From an uncultured Blautia sp. (lineage in GTDB: Bacteria > Bacillota > Clostridia > Lachnospirales > Lachnospiraceae), in assembly GCA_946557785.1 (NCBI GenBank), contig CAMNTH010000010.1:1-64000 (forward strand): a DNA stretch of 64,000 nt, written 5' to 3'. Positions 53,502 through 62,095 of this stretch are shown here, piece after piece. The notes beneath the pieces were generated by a model. The model made no database searches, was not told the DNA's origin, and saw only the letters and a list, made by a program, of their open reading frames with translations. How positions within the stretch are numbered: position 1 is the first letter of the stretch; the number at the start of each line of letters is the position of its first letter. A program made the position numbers and the translations under genes.

Positions 53502-53693
53502 TTATTCCTGATTTTTTTTCAGGTTTTTTGTGTTTTTTTCTACCATTTTGCGGGGCACCATAATCTGATGACCGCATCCCATGCATCTCAGCCGGAAATC
53601 TGCTCCCACCCGGAGGATTTCCCAATCCCGGCTCCCGCAGGGATGGCCTTTTTTCAATGTTACAATATCTCCGATTTCATAAAGAAGTCCCAT
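53502..53693 (-). CDS. DUF951 domain protein
   Basis: This 63-residue protein matches the DUF951 family (YyzM-like): YEIGDIVTLKKGHPCGSRDWEILRVGADFRLRCMGCGHQIMVPR. Its three cysteines may bind metal. A role in RNA or translation is assumed only from its frequent place beside rpsF and ychF. The start ATG 53693 follows ATAGGAG. Confidence 0.92.
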   Translation of the reverse strand: MGLLYEIGDIVTLKKGHPCGSRDWEILRVGADFRLRCMGCGHQIMVPRKMVEKNTKNLKKNQE

Positions 53694-53704
53694 AATCCAT
53701 ACTC

Positions 53705-54427
53705 CTATATCATGATCTGCGAAAAAACTCTGCCGATAGGCTCTTTGATCAGCAGGCTGGCATAACGATCCCTGGGTGTGGGCGCCTTATTAAGCACTAC
53801 CAGATGCTCTCCGTGGAAATAATCAATCAGGCCTGCTGCCGGATAAACTGCCAGGGAAGTCCCCCCAATGATCAGCACATTTGCATTGGATATGGCATGG
53901 ACAGATTCCCTGAGCACATCATTATTCAGCCCCTCTTCATAAAGGACCACATCCGGCTTGATCATCCCGCCGCACTCACATACTGGAACGCCTTTGACAT
54001 TTTTCATGTGAGCAAATCCATAGAACTTACCGCATTTCATGCAATAATTGCGGTAAACACTTCCATGAAGCTCCAAAACCTTTTTGCTCCCTGCCATTTG
54101 GTGAAGATTATCAATATTCTGGGTGATCACAGCCTTTAGTTTCCCAGCCTGTTCCAGCTGTGCCAGCTTCAAATGGGCAGCATTTGGCTTCGCCGTATCG
54201 CAAAGCATCTTCTCCTGGTAAAACCGATAAAACTCTTCCGGTTTATTCATAAAAAAGGTATGGCTTAAAATCGTTTCAGGCGGAAAGTCATATTTCTGAT
54301 TATAAAGCCCATCCTGAGAGCGAAAATCCGGTATCCCGCTTTCTGTAGACACGCCTGCGCCCCCGAAGAAAACAATATTGTCATTTATGTCAATAAGCTT
54401 CTGAAGTTTTGCTATATCATTTGCCAT
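53705..54427 (-). CDS. NAD-dependent protein deacylase (Sir2 family)
   Basis: This is a 240-residue sirtuin. The NAD-binding motifs GAGVSTESGIPDFRS and TQNIDNLHQMAG, the catalytic His in LELHGSV and a four-cysteine zinc module (CMKCGKFYG ... CECGG) are all present. It removes acyl groups from lysines using NAD. The start at ATG 54427 follows GAGGAGG. It follows the sortase gene by 36 bases on the same strand. Confidence 0.94.
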   Translation of the reverse strand: MANDIAKLQKLIDINDNIVFFGGAGVSTESGIPDFRSQDGLYNQKYDFPPETILSHTFFMNKPEEFYRFYQEKMLCDTAKPNAAHLKLAQLEQAGKLKAVITQNIDNLHQMAGSKKVLELHGSVYRNYCMKCGKFYGFAHMKNVKGVPVCECGGMIKPDVVLYEEGLNNDVLRESVHAISNANVLIIGGTSLAVYPAAGLIDYFHGEHLVVLNKAPTPRDRYASLLIKEPIGRVFSQIMI

Positions 54428-54463
54428 AGGAATCCTCCTCTCCAAACAGCCTTCTACAGCCTT

Positions 54464-55282
54464 TTATTTTACATTCAAAGCATCCGTCATTCTTCCCTGC
54501 ACCACAAAACGTGTAGCCTCATTTCCTGTACAGGTAGAAAGGGTTACTACTTTATCTTTCAGGCTTAATCCCTCAGCCCCTGTCTGAATCTCCGAATAGC
54601 TTACGATCTTTTGCAGATATTCCTCAAATTCTGTTCCGGGACCTTTAAACAAAGTATATGTATCGCTGTTTACCCCCGTGGTATATGCGGAAATAATTTC
54701 ATATCTATAGTCCTTTTCCGGAGTAAAGATCCAGAAATATTTACTCTTTTTATATGTTTCCGCATCCTGACTGAACTTTCTCAGCTGGCCAAACATAGAG
54801 CCGTTTTTCATATTATGCCCATAAACCAGGGTATTGCAGTCACTGAAATCACCGCTGTTTTCACAATCAATAAAAATCGTACCTGCAAAATTGTAATTGT
54901 TTTCATAGGTCATATGAAGGTAATAGCTGTTATCGCTGCCCTTCACAACAGGGTAGCTGACGCCGTCCAACGCTTCTATATAAATCCATCCAATGACATC
55001 CTCATTTACACTTCGAAGAGCATCAAAATCAATCTTCATAGGAGCAGTAAGTCCAGGGTCCTGTTCCTCCTCCGTGGATTCCTCTGATTCTCTATCAGGA
55101 TCTCTGTTGGTAACCGCCATCTGCTCAATCTGGTTGTATTCATCCGTTCCCTTTTTATATTCTGTATATATATGGTACAGATTATACGCTGCATAACAGA
55201 ACACACCGATTGCAATGAGCAATACCAGGGTCAGCAAAAAATCTCCTGCTTTTTTTTTCTTTTTAGGGTTCTTATCAGCCAT
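54464..55282 (-). CDS. srtB: Class B sortase
   Basis: This is a 272-residue membrane-anchored cysteine transpeptidase. A Lys-rich N-terminus is followed by a TM (about 12-34), an acidic linker (about 60-80) and the catalytic domain. Catalytic residues are His in VYGHNMKNG, Cys in TLSTCTGNEA and Arg in TRFVVQGRM. Class B enzymes attach NPxTN- or related-motif proteins to peptidoglycan or assemble pili. No sorting-signal substrate is encoded nearby: the adjacent cellulase lacks one. Start ATG 55282 follows AAGGAGTG. Confidence 0.92.
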   Translation of the reverse strand: MADKNPKKKKKAGDFLLTLVLLIAIGVFCYAAYNLYHIYTEYKKGTDEYNQIEQMAVTNRDPDRESEESTEEEQDPGLTAPMKIDFDALRSVNEDVIGWIYIEALDGVSYPVVKGSDNSYYLHMTYENNYNFAGTIFIDCENSGDFSDCNTLVYGHNMKNGSMFGQLRKFSQDAETYKKSKYFWIFTPEKDYRYEIISAYTTGVNSDTYTLFKGPGTEFEEYLQKIVSYSEIQTGAEGLSLKDKVVTLSTCTGNEATRFVVQGRMTDALNVK

Positions 55283-55319
55283 AAGGCACACTCCTTTCCT
55301 TGTGTATGAAAAAATAAGC

Positions 55320-55337
55320 CTGATACACAGGTATCAG
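55320..55337 (-). promoter_or_regulatory. Early hairpin with T-run in the sortase leader
   Basis: CTGATAC/GTATCAG with a 4-base loop, followed by GCTTATTTTTTC on the minus strand. It begins within the first 10-25 bases of the sortase transcript predicted from the promoter at 55349-55377, so it looks like an attenuator. Confidence 0.5.
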
Positions 55338-55348
55338 ACCTCTTTTTT

Positions 55349-55377
55349 ATCATAATCCACCGAACTGCTTTTGTCAA
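55349..55377 (-). promoter_or_regulatory. Sigma-A promoter of the sortase gene
   Basis: TTGACA (55372-55377), 17-base spacer and TATGAT (55349-55354). Confidence 0.7.
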
Positions 55378-55496
55378 TGAAAGCCCCTATAATCACCGCA
55401 TTTTTACAAAATATTTATATTTAATCCCCTGTGATCACGCCCACTTTTTGAGATACAGGAGATAAAGATAACTTGCGCCAAAGGTTCAAAAAAAGC

Positions 55497-55536
55497 ACAA
55501 AAGTCCCCATGGCAATATAGCCATGGAGACTTTTGT
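55497..55536 (-). terminator. Intrinsic terminator of the cellulase gene
   Basis: A 17-bp stem (ACAAAAGTC-CCATGGC and complement, one mismatch) with a 6-base loop, followed by GCTTTTTTTG on the minus strand. Confidence 0.9.
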
Positions 55537-55549
55537 TTCCTTCAAATTT

Positions 55550-56974
55550 CTACTGCAGTTTCACTGAAGCGATTGGATTACTCTTAGCTGTAGTGCTTAC
55601 AATAAAACCAATATCTTCCGCAGAGGCGTTTGCCGGAATCTTCTTATTCCAGGAAACAGGCTTAATCGTAATGTTCTTGCCTTTGTAGGCAAAAACACCG
55701 TTCCAGTCACTTGATTTCGCAATGGAATTTTTAAAAGTAAGCTGTACCTTCCAGCTATTAACCGTTTTTTTGGAATTGTTTTTTATGGACATTTTATATT
55801 GTGTATAATAACGGTTCCCACTCTTCCAGGAATTCACCGCCTTCACAGATACCTTGCATGTCTTCGCAGCATTGGATGCAGTACTTGGCTTAGAGGCAGG
55901 CTTTGGTGTAGGCGTTGGAGTCGGCTTCTTTGCCGGCTTTTTCGTAGGGGTTGGCGTTGGCTTCGAGGAAGTTTTCGCCAGACTTCCCTTGAAAGTACGT
56001 ACCAGCCACTTACCTGACTTGGAAAGATTGGAATAAGTCCAGCCGGACTTCTTCGAACAGCTGCTCTGAATCAAAGCAGCGGATTCATTCTTATTAGAAA
56101 GATTCCATGCCACATAACCAATTTTATACTTATTCAGGAAAGATATCCATTTATTCCCTTGGGACTCATTCACTCCGCCATTACCGGAAGCATCGCAAAT
56201 TCCAAACTCGCTTACAAGCAGCGGAAGTCCTGCCTTAATGGCCTTTTCAGCCTTTGTTCTATAGCTGTCCCTATGAGTATTTGCATAAAAATGAAGAGTA
56301 TACATAATATTCTTGTAACCCTTTATAGGATCCTTGGCAGCCACATCCACATCCTGTGACCATGTAGGAGTTCCTACAAGAATCACTGCATTTTTATCAA
56401 TCTTGCGGATTTCCTTGATAACAGCCTGGGCATAAGACTTAATCTGCTTCCAGGAGGTTCCCCCGTTGGGCTCATTACATATCTCATAAATTACATTTTT
56501 ATTATTCTTATACTTCTTCGCCATTTCCTTAAAAAAGGCAATGGACTGTTTTTTATAGGTATTGGGGTTGCAGTCGCTTAAAGTATGCCAGTCAATGATC
56601 ACATACATCCCAAGGTCGGCTGCCGCCTTAACGCCTTTATCAATCTGCTTTTTCAGCGCCTTCTGGTTTGCACTTCCGCCTACGCAATAGCCATTATACT
56701 CTGCAGTATACATGGCAAGGCGTACAGTATTCGCACCCCATTTGTCCCGAAGATCCTTAAAGGCCGCCTTGGATACATACTCCGGATACCAAGCAAGGCC
56801 GTGAGTGCTTACACCCTTGATCTGAAACGTCTTTCCTTTTGTGTCAACGAGCTTTGTTCCCTTCACTGCCAGACGCCCGTGGGAGCTGACCGGAGTCGCC
56901 GCCGACACAGTGCATGACAAAAGAAGGAGCAAAAATACCACCGCAAAAAAACTTGCGAAACTCTTTCTCTTCAT
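55550..56974 (-). CDS. Secreted GH5 endoglucanase with C-terminal carbohydrate-binding domain
   Basis: This 474-residue exported enzyme has a signal peptide (cleavage after VSA at about 25). The GH5 barrel (about 30-340) has acid/base E168 in ICNEPNG and nucleophile E256 in LVSEFG. A Pro/Thr/Lys linker (about 345-380, PTPTP repeats) and a ~90-residue C-terminal domain resembling CBM2/CBM3-type cellulose binding (aromatic W and SDWNG motifs) follow. It cleaves beta-1,4-glucan outside the cell. Start ATG 56974 follows GGAGGAGG. No cell-wall sorting signal is present. It stands alone with its own promoter and terminator. Confidence 0.9.
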   Translation of the reverse strand: MKRKSFASFFAVVFLLLLLSCTVSAATPVSSHGRLAVKGTKLVDTKGKTFQIKGVSTHGLAWYPEYVSKAAFKDLRDKWGANTVRLAMYTAEYNGYCVGGSANQKALKKQIDKGVKAAADLGMYVIIDWHTLSDCNPNTYKKQSIAFFKEMAKKYKNNKNVIYEICNEPNGGTSWKQIKSYAQAVIKEIRKIDKNAVILVGTPTWSQDVDVAAKDPIKGYKNIMYTLHFYANTHRDSYRTKAEKAIKAGLPLLVSEFGICDASGNGGVNESQGNKWISFLNKYKIGYVAWNLSNKNESAALIQSSCSKKSGWTYSNLSKSGKWLVRTFKGSLAKTSSKPTPTPTKKPAKKPTPTPTPKPASKPSTASNAAKTCKVSVKAVNSWKSGNRYYTQYKMSIKNNSKKTVNSWKVQLTFKNSIAKSSDWNGVFAYKGKNITIKPVSWNKKIPANASAEDIGFIVSTTAKSNPIASVKLQ

Positions 56975-56994
56975 ACCCATCCTCCTCCCAAAAG

Positions 56995-57023
56995 ATTTAT
57001 GTTCCAATACAAAAATCTGTCAA
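56995..57023 (-). promoter_or_regulatory. Candidate promoter of the cellulase gene
   Basis: TTGACA (57018-57023), 17-base spacer and ATAAAT (56995-57000). The -10 is imperfect and close to the ribosome-binding site. Confidence 0.45.
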
Positions 57024-57093
57024 GGTTATAAATCTTTTTTTATTATATAACAGGTATTTGCCAGGCGCAATAAAAAAATTGGTTGTTTTTTAT

Positions 57094-58605
57094 TTATGGT
57101 TCGATTTCAATAAAAGCCCATTGAGTCTGCTTTTCAAACCAGTCATCCGGCAGGATTGCCTCTGTTGGAAGGGGATTGTATCCACCCCCTGCATCTGTGA
57201 TCCTTGCAATCAAATAGCCCTCCTTTGGCACTCTGTTCCATTCAAAATACTGGATTTCCTCTCCCTTTACGGGAAATACCCTTGCATTTGGCTGTGCGGA
57301 GGAATATTTTAAACATGCTGGTTCTCCTGCCGGACTTAAAAGCTTCGTCCAGTTAGACGGAACCTTTTTATATTGCTTTAATGCATGGTAAAAAGACACT
57401 ACAAAAGCATCCGCCGATTCCGCCATCTCGGTTCCATACAAAACGGCAGCTGTTAAAAAGTAGCTGGAATCTGCCCGAAGCCTTCGCGTTTCCGCCAAAG
57501 ACTGCAGGCTTTCCACATCTGTACTCAGGTTTTGCGGTTTCTGATCCAATATCAGAATGGACGGATAATCCACATTTACTTCTGCCTTCACCAAATCCCG
57601 TGCCGGAATCTCATATGTCCCGCCTCCGGATTTCCGGTCATGAAATTGCTCCCAGGGAATTGGTATTCTCAATGAAACCGTTCCAGTCCTCTCTATCCAT
57701 TCCTTTTTTCCGCCATAAACTCCTCCTACATACTCTTTATGCAGCAAGCCGCAGTCTATCCGTGTACTGCGAACCAGTTTATAGTCCTGAAAGCAGGCAT
57801 CCCTATGATATTTTCTTGCAAATGTCAGATCCTTCCATCTCGTCTCCATAAACTCCTCCTTCACTTTCTCAGTAATGATTTCCATATGCTCCGGAACGGA
57901 GACACCAGCTTTTAAAGTGAAATACAGCATCATCCGCTCCGTTACCCGGCTTTTTCCAACTCCGTTAAAAAAAATGCCATTATGTTTTTCCAGAATATTC
58001 AATGGACGAATCATGCTGTCGATTACCTCTACCAAAAAATCAGACTGATGTTTCGTTCTGGTACAAAGCCTTTTTTCTCTCATAAGATCCTTTGGTACGT
58101 CATACCCCACCACAAACGGCATCATCTGTTCCATTTCCACCTCAAGAAACGCCCAGATCCCATTCCTAAAATAATCCTCCGTAATCTTACCTGGCAGTTC
58201 TAAAAGCTCTTTCCCGTAGTATCCGATCACCGTACAGCCTGACCAGTCGTAGAGTCCGGATAAAAGAAAAGGATGGGCATTTACGGCAAAATCATCTCCT
58301 TTTTTCCGAACCTCCTGCCGTTTTTGGGAACAGTCTGTATAAAGAGGCATCCAGTTTTCTCTGGGAAACAGTTTCTTATCCGTTCTTGATAAATACATCT
58401 GCACACTTTTTTCTCCGGGCTGTGTTTCTGCCTGGAACAAGCGCAGATAGACAAAATTCTGCTTTGTCCACTGTACACAGCTGCCGCTCTTCTTTTTTGA
58501 ATCAACAAATGCTTCGTCCCAGCATGCAGCGCTTTTGTCTGCCGAAACCATAGCCGTTGTTCCGCAAAGCCAGATATCAGCTTTAATCTCTTCTTCCTTA
58601 TGCAT
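57094..58605 (-). CDS. Uncharacterised soluble protein, partner of the 1129-aa membrane protein
   Basis: This is an approximately 503-residue protein of no family I recognise. No signal peptide, TM segment or nucleotide-binding motif is visible. It contains many Trp, Tyr and Cys residues, a stretch FFNGVGKSRVTERMMLYFTLKAGVSVPEHM, and a beta-rich C-terminus (GTVSLRIPIPWEQF, VDYPSILILDQ, EGYLIARITDAGGGYNPLP). I prefer ATG 58605, which overlaps the upstream gene by 8 bases (TATGCATAA); ATG 58629 and GTG 58638 are alternatives. The overlap means coupled translation with the large membrane protein, so the two probably form one complex or pathway. Confidence 0.8.
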   Translation of the reverse strand: MHKEEEIKADIWLCGTTAMVSADKSAACWDEAFVDSKKKSGSCVQWTKQNFVYLRLFQAETQPGEKSVQMYLSRTDKKLFPRENWMPLYTDCSQKRQEVRKKGDDFAVNAHPFLLSGLYDWSGCTVIGYYGKELLELPGKITEDYFRNGIWAFLEVEMEQMMPFVVGYDVPKDLMREKRLCTRTKHQSDFLVEVIDSMIRPLNILEKHNGIFFNGVGKSRVTERMMLYFTLKAGVSVPEHMEIITEKVKEEFMETRWKDLTFARKYHRDACFQDYKLVRSTRIDCGLLHKEYVGGVYGGKKEWIERTGTVSLRIPIPWEQFHDRKSGGGTYEIPARDLVKAEVNVDYPSILILDQKPQNLSTDVESLQSLAETRRLRADSSYFLTAAVLYGTEMAESADAFVVSFYHALKQYKKVPSNWTKLLSPAGEPACLKYSSAQPNARVFPVKGEEIQYFEWNRVPKEGYLIARITDAGGGYNPLPTEAILPDDWFEKQTQWAFIEIEP

Positions 58606-61600
58606 AGCTTTCCCAACAATATTCTTCATTTTTACCACTGTTTTCCGGCAAAAGCACTTTGTTCAAGACCGCCGTCACTACTGCAAGCACAGCCACAAGG
58701 GGCACCATCTGCCAGTTTTCTCCCGGACGCATCCGGTAAAAACAGCAGCCGATGGCCTCACATACAGAAAAAAGAACTCCCCCTGGAATGCACAGAGCCA
58801 GCATATGTTCCTTAGGTTCTGTCAGCCAATAGCATAAAGCCGTGATCGAACCTATGAGGCAGAACAAAAGCTTCACCGTATAATAAGAACCATCCGTCCG
58901 AAATACAGCTCTGCAATAAACAATGTCACAGCAGCACGCCAGGGCAGCAGCCCCTATGAGAATTGCCCCGATCCCTTTGCTGAATTTAAGATCTGACATT
59001 GTCAGAAACCTCACTGTATATCCCAGGATGCACACGCCTTCCACCATTGCAGGAATAAAAATGGCCTTTTTCATTTTTGCGCACATCAATCCAGCCTTTA
59101 CCGTCTGCATCCCTCCGATCAGCCCGGCCAAAATACTTAAAAGAAGAGAGCTTCCCTCATTACCATCTCCAAGAACCCCTTTCCCTTCTTCCAGCTGCAC
59201 GGGCGCTTTGTGATACATCAGCTTATATGCAAAGGTATAAGGAACTGCCACTGCAAAACTTATCAGATTCATCATAGTCATATCCATTCCTGTTACCCAT
59301 TTTACAAGCGCAGACAACAGCGGGATCTGAATTCGGGCGGTCAGCATTTTTTTGATAATATTTATTAATGCTTTCCCAGCCTCTATCAGTATATGGATCT
59401 CTTTTTCCGCAATCTCGATCAGATGATCCAGAATTGTCCCGATCACGCACATAAGAGCATTCCCTATTTGTTTCAGGCTGCATTTTCCTGACTTCAGCTT
59501 ATCTGTAAATTCCTCCGGCCGTAAATCTCCCTCATCTGCAAAGCGTCCCATCACCTTTACAAACTTTTCCATGGCAGCTTCCTCATCACTGCCAAGCTCA
59601 AGGAAAAGTTCCTGCTGCACACCACCTCCATCCAGCAAATGCTTTTTTATTATATTATGCGAATCTGCCTGGTTGACCGGGTCATCCTTGCAGGATTTCT
59701 TTGCATTTTCTTTCTGATCGTCATCAGGCAGTTCCTCACGAAAGCGCTTAAAAAAAGAATCCAGTTTTTCTCTTGCAGTCTCCAGCTCTTTATCCGCAGC
59801 AGCATCTATCTCATCCATAAGCTGCAATGCAATATCAAAGCCTTCTTCAAATTCCTTTTCTATGTGTTTTGCTGAATTCTGGATGTCCTTCCAGTCAAAA
59901 ACGAAGCCAACCCACTGAATTACTTTTTCAATTCCCACTTTCACCGCTTTTAGCACTGATTCCACCAGATGAACGGCCTCCTTCACTACCTTTACGGCAA
60001 AACTTGCCACCTGATGAACCATATTATCAATGAAATGCACAGTTGCCGTAACCGCCGTCTCTACTGCATGAATTACGATTTCTGCAACACTGACGATTCC
60101 CTTAGCTACCGCTTTAAAGAAAGAAGCAATAGAGCTGAAAAAGCCATCCCCTGGTGCACAAAGAAGCTGTTTTTCATCTCTAATGGCAAATCCCTCCTCA
60201 CCGTATACTGCTGTGCAGGTATGGCGCATCTGTGCAAAAGCTTCCTCCGGGCTTACCTGCCGATAGGAAAGCTTCCCTTTCCCACACCGGATAATGCAGC
60301 TTTTTATTCCATTTTTCCCGGCTAACTTTCCAAAATAAGGAGTAGGGTCTTCCTGGTAAACAACCGTACGCAAAGCGCTGTCCCCATCAGAATAGGGGGC
60401 TTTCATCTGCTGCAGTTTTTCATTTTCGCTGACCTGTGCTCCGGACAGCATATTATGCATCGCATTTGCCGCATCCCCCAAAACTTCGCTCCGATGTCCT
60501 TCAAAATCATCCTCTACCAGACGCTCCCCATTGCTTGTAACCGCCTGATCTAAATCTTCCTTATCCATTTCCTTAAACATGGCCTTATATTTTTCTCCAG
60601 GAGTAACTGTATAATAAGGTCCCTTTGCCCTGCCGTGCTCATCCACCTCCTGAAAAATAATCACGCTTCCATTTAGGGAGTCACTCTCCTGTACGATCTC
60701 CAGGCTGCCTGTGGTGCTGCCCTGAAGAAGGTAAGGCATATCCGGCCCTATGCGCAGCATATTTCCATTAACGTAAACAGTAGTTTCCTCCGAAGTCCAT
60801 AACCGAATCCGCTGGTTAGGAACTGGCGATTCATCTTCGCTGCAGAATGTAATATCCGTCACATGCCCCTGAAGCTTCTCAAGCTTTGTCTCACTTTCCA
60901 GATAAACTCCGCTCTCTATCCAGTCCGCCTCCCCGGAAAGGAGGGCGCTGTGTACGATCTTTGGAGACAATTCGTCCCCTTTTATGATGCAAAGATGTAT
61001 GGAATCAGCGCCATTCTCCACACTATAGCGAAGTACATCTGTATCAAGAGGCATACATACCATCTTTCCGCTGCATAAATCCTTTACTGCAGGGCAATGA
61101 TAAAGTTTTCTGGTTTCCCCTGAATAAATAAACAAGTGCTTCACCCCGTAAGCATCCACAACGCGCACTTCTGATATTCCCTTGTCTCCTGTCTCCACTG
61201 TCCACAAAGGGGAGCTTCCATCTTCCAGGCTTCCTAAAGGATACACTCCAAGCGTACCATCTCCATCTGCCAGAAAACACCATTCTTCAGAACTTCCCAC
61301 AAGCCTTGATCCCCTCTGAGAAAGCCTGAGCGCTCTTCGCTTCAGACGCTTTCCATCAAAAGAGGGACAGGGGTCATCCACATATGTCTCCCCTTCCCAC
61401 TGATAAAGAACTTTATCTTCTCCATCCTGCTTCACCCAGTATGTCTCTGGAGAAGACATACAGATTCCCGTGTCCATTGCAGAGGATATTACTCCATTAT
61501 TCCATTCAAAGTATCCCAGAGACCATGTACAGTCATCATCATTTTGGTAAACAGTCAGAATCTTGTATCCATTCTCCCCCCTCAGTGGAATATATCTCTT

Positions 61601-61987
61601 TATGGAAACTGTCTGCCCAGGAGCAGCCACGTCTGCATGCTGCGGTTCTCCTATTGTTTCACTCACCTGCTGCTCCATGGTATAAACCTGGTTGCCCAAT
61701 GCCCCAAGGATACACAGCCGTTCTTTTTCTTCCCCATCCGCTGCTTCTTCCTTATGCTTCAGCAAGCAGCATACAGACGAAACAATTTCACTTTTTACCG
61801 CCGTATTTCCTGTTGCATTGCCATCCTTCTGCAGAAAAGTACATATGCAGCCCCCGGTGCTTACTGCAATATGTGTGCCGGAAACAGTATGCGCCACACT
61901 AACGTCATACACCTCTCCAGGCCTTTCCCCCTGTACATAATGTTCCCCCAAATCTGTAAATGCTTTTACATGATGCAGGTTCCCCAT
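58598..61987 (-). CDS. Uncharacterised 1129-aa protein: beta-rich head, amphipathic core, six TM segments
   Basis: I do not recognise the family. Residues 1-460 are beta-rich with repeated short strands ending in aromatic or Gly turns (VYDVSVAHTVSGTHIAV, LGALGNQVYTM, LGYFEWNNGV, CFLADGDGTLGVYPL), suggesting a propeller. Residues 615-700 form a long amphipathic or hydrophobic helical stretch rich in Val/Ala/His, closing with WVGFVFDWKDI. Residues 705-760 are charged coiled coil and 840-895 are helical. Six TM segments lie at about 945-965, 975-995, 1005-1023, 1037-1055, 1063-1083 and 1094-1114. No signal peptide is seen. ATG 61987 follows AAAGGAGG. Confidence 0.8.
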   Translation of the reverse strand: MGNLHHVKAFTDLGEHYVQGERPGEVYDVSVAHTVSGTHIAVSTGGCICTFLQKDGNATGNTAVKSEIVSSVCCLLKHKEEAADGEEKERLCILGALGNQVYTMEQQVSETIGEPQHADVAAPGQTVSIKRYIPLRGENGYKILTVYQNDDDCTWSLGYFEWNNGVISSAMDTGICMSSPETYWVKQDGEDKVLYQWEGETYVDDPCPSFDGKRLKRRALRLSQRGSRLVGSSEEWCFLADGDGTLGVYPLGSLEDGSSPLWTVETGDKGISEVRVVDAYGVKHLFIYSGETRKLYHCPAVKDLCSGKMVCMPLDTDVLRYSVENGADSIHLCIIKGDELSPKIVHSALLSGEADWIESGVYLESETKLEKLQGHVTDITFCSEDESPVPNQRIRLWTSEETTVYVNGNMLRIGPDMPYLLQGSTTGSLEIVQESDSLNGSVIIFQEVDEHGRAKGPYYTVTPGEKYKAMFKEMDKEDLDQAVTSNGERLVEDDFEGHRSEVLGDAANAMHNMLSGAQVSENEKLQQMKAPYSDGDSALRTVVYQEDPTPYFGKLAGKNGIKSCIIRCGKGKLSYRQVSPEEAFAQMRHTCTAVYGEEGFAIRDEKQLLCAPGDGFFSSIASFFKAVAKGIVSVAEIVIHAVETAVTATVHFIDNMVHQVASFAVKVVKEAVHLVESVLKAVKVGIEKVIQWVGFVFDWKDIQNSAKHIEKEFEEGFDIALQLMDEIDAAADKELETAREKLDSFFKRFREELPDDDQKENAKKSCKDDPVNQADSHNIIKKHLLDGGGVQQELFLELGSDEEAAMEKFVKVMGRFADEGDLRPEEFTDKLKSGKCSLKQIGNALMCVIGTILDHLIEIAEKEIHILIEAGKALINIIKKMLTARIQIPLLSALVKWVTGMDMTMMNLISFAVAVPYTFAYKLMYHKAPVQLEEGKGVLGDGNEGSSLLLSILAGLIGGMQTVKAGLMCAKMKKAIFIPAMVEGVCILGYTVRFLTMSDLKFSKGIGAILIGAAALACCCDIVYCRAVFRTDGSYYTVKLLFCLIGSITALCYWLTEPKEHMLALCIPGGVLFSVCEAIGCCFYRMRPGENWQMVPLVAVLAVVTAVLNKVLLPENSGKNEEYCWESYA

Positions 61988-62039
61988 AAATGCCTCCTTT
62001 CCTTATGTTTCTTAAAATAAAAAAAATTTATATTGCAAA

Positions 62040-62075
62040 GTACCGATCCATAAGCAATCAATTACAGACCGGCAC
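62040..62075 (-). terminator. Probable terminator of hppA
   Basis: GTGCCGGTC and GATCGGTAC pair with two wobbles around an 18-base loop; a TTTTTTT run appears about 18 bases later on the minus strand. Confidence 0.5.
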
Positions 62076-62095
62076 TCCCCTACATATTATTCTCA

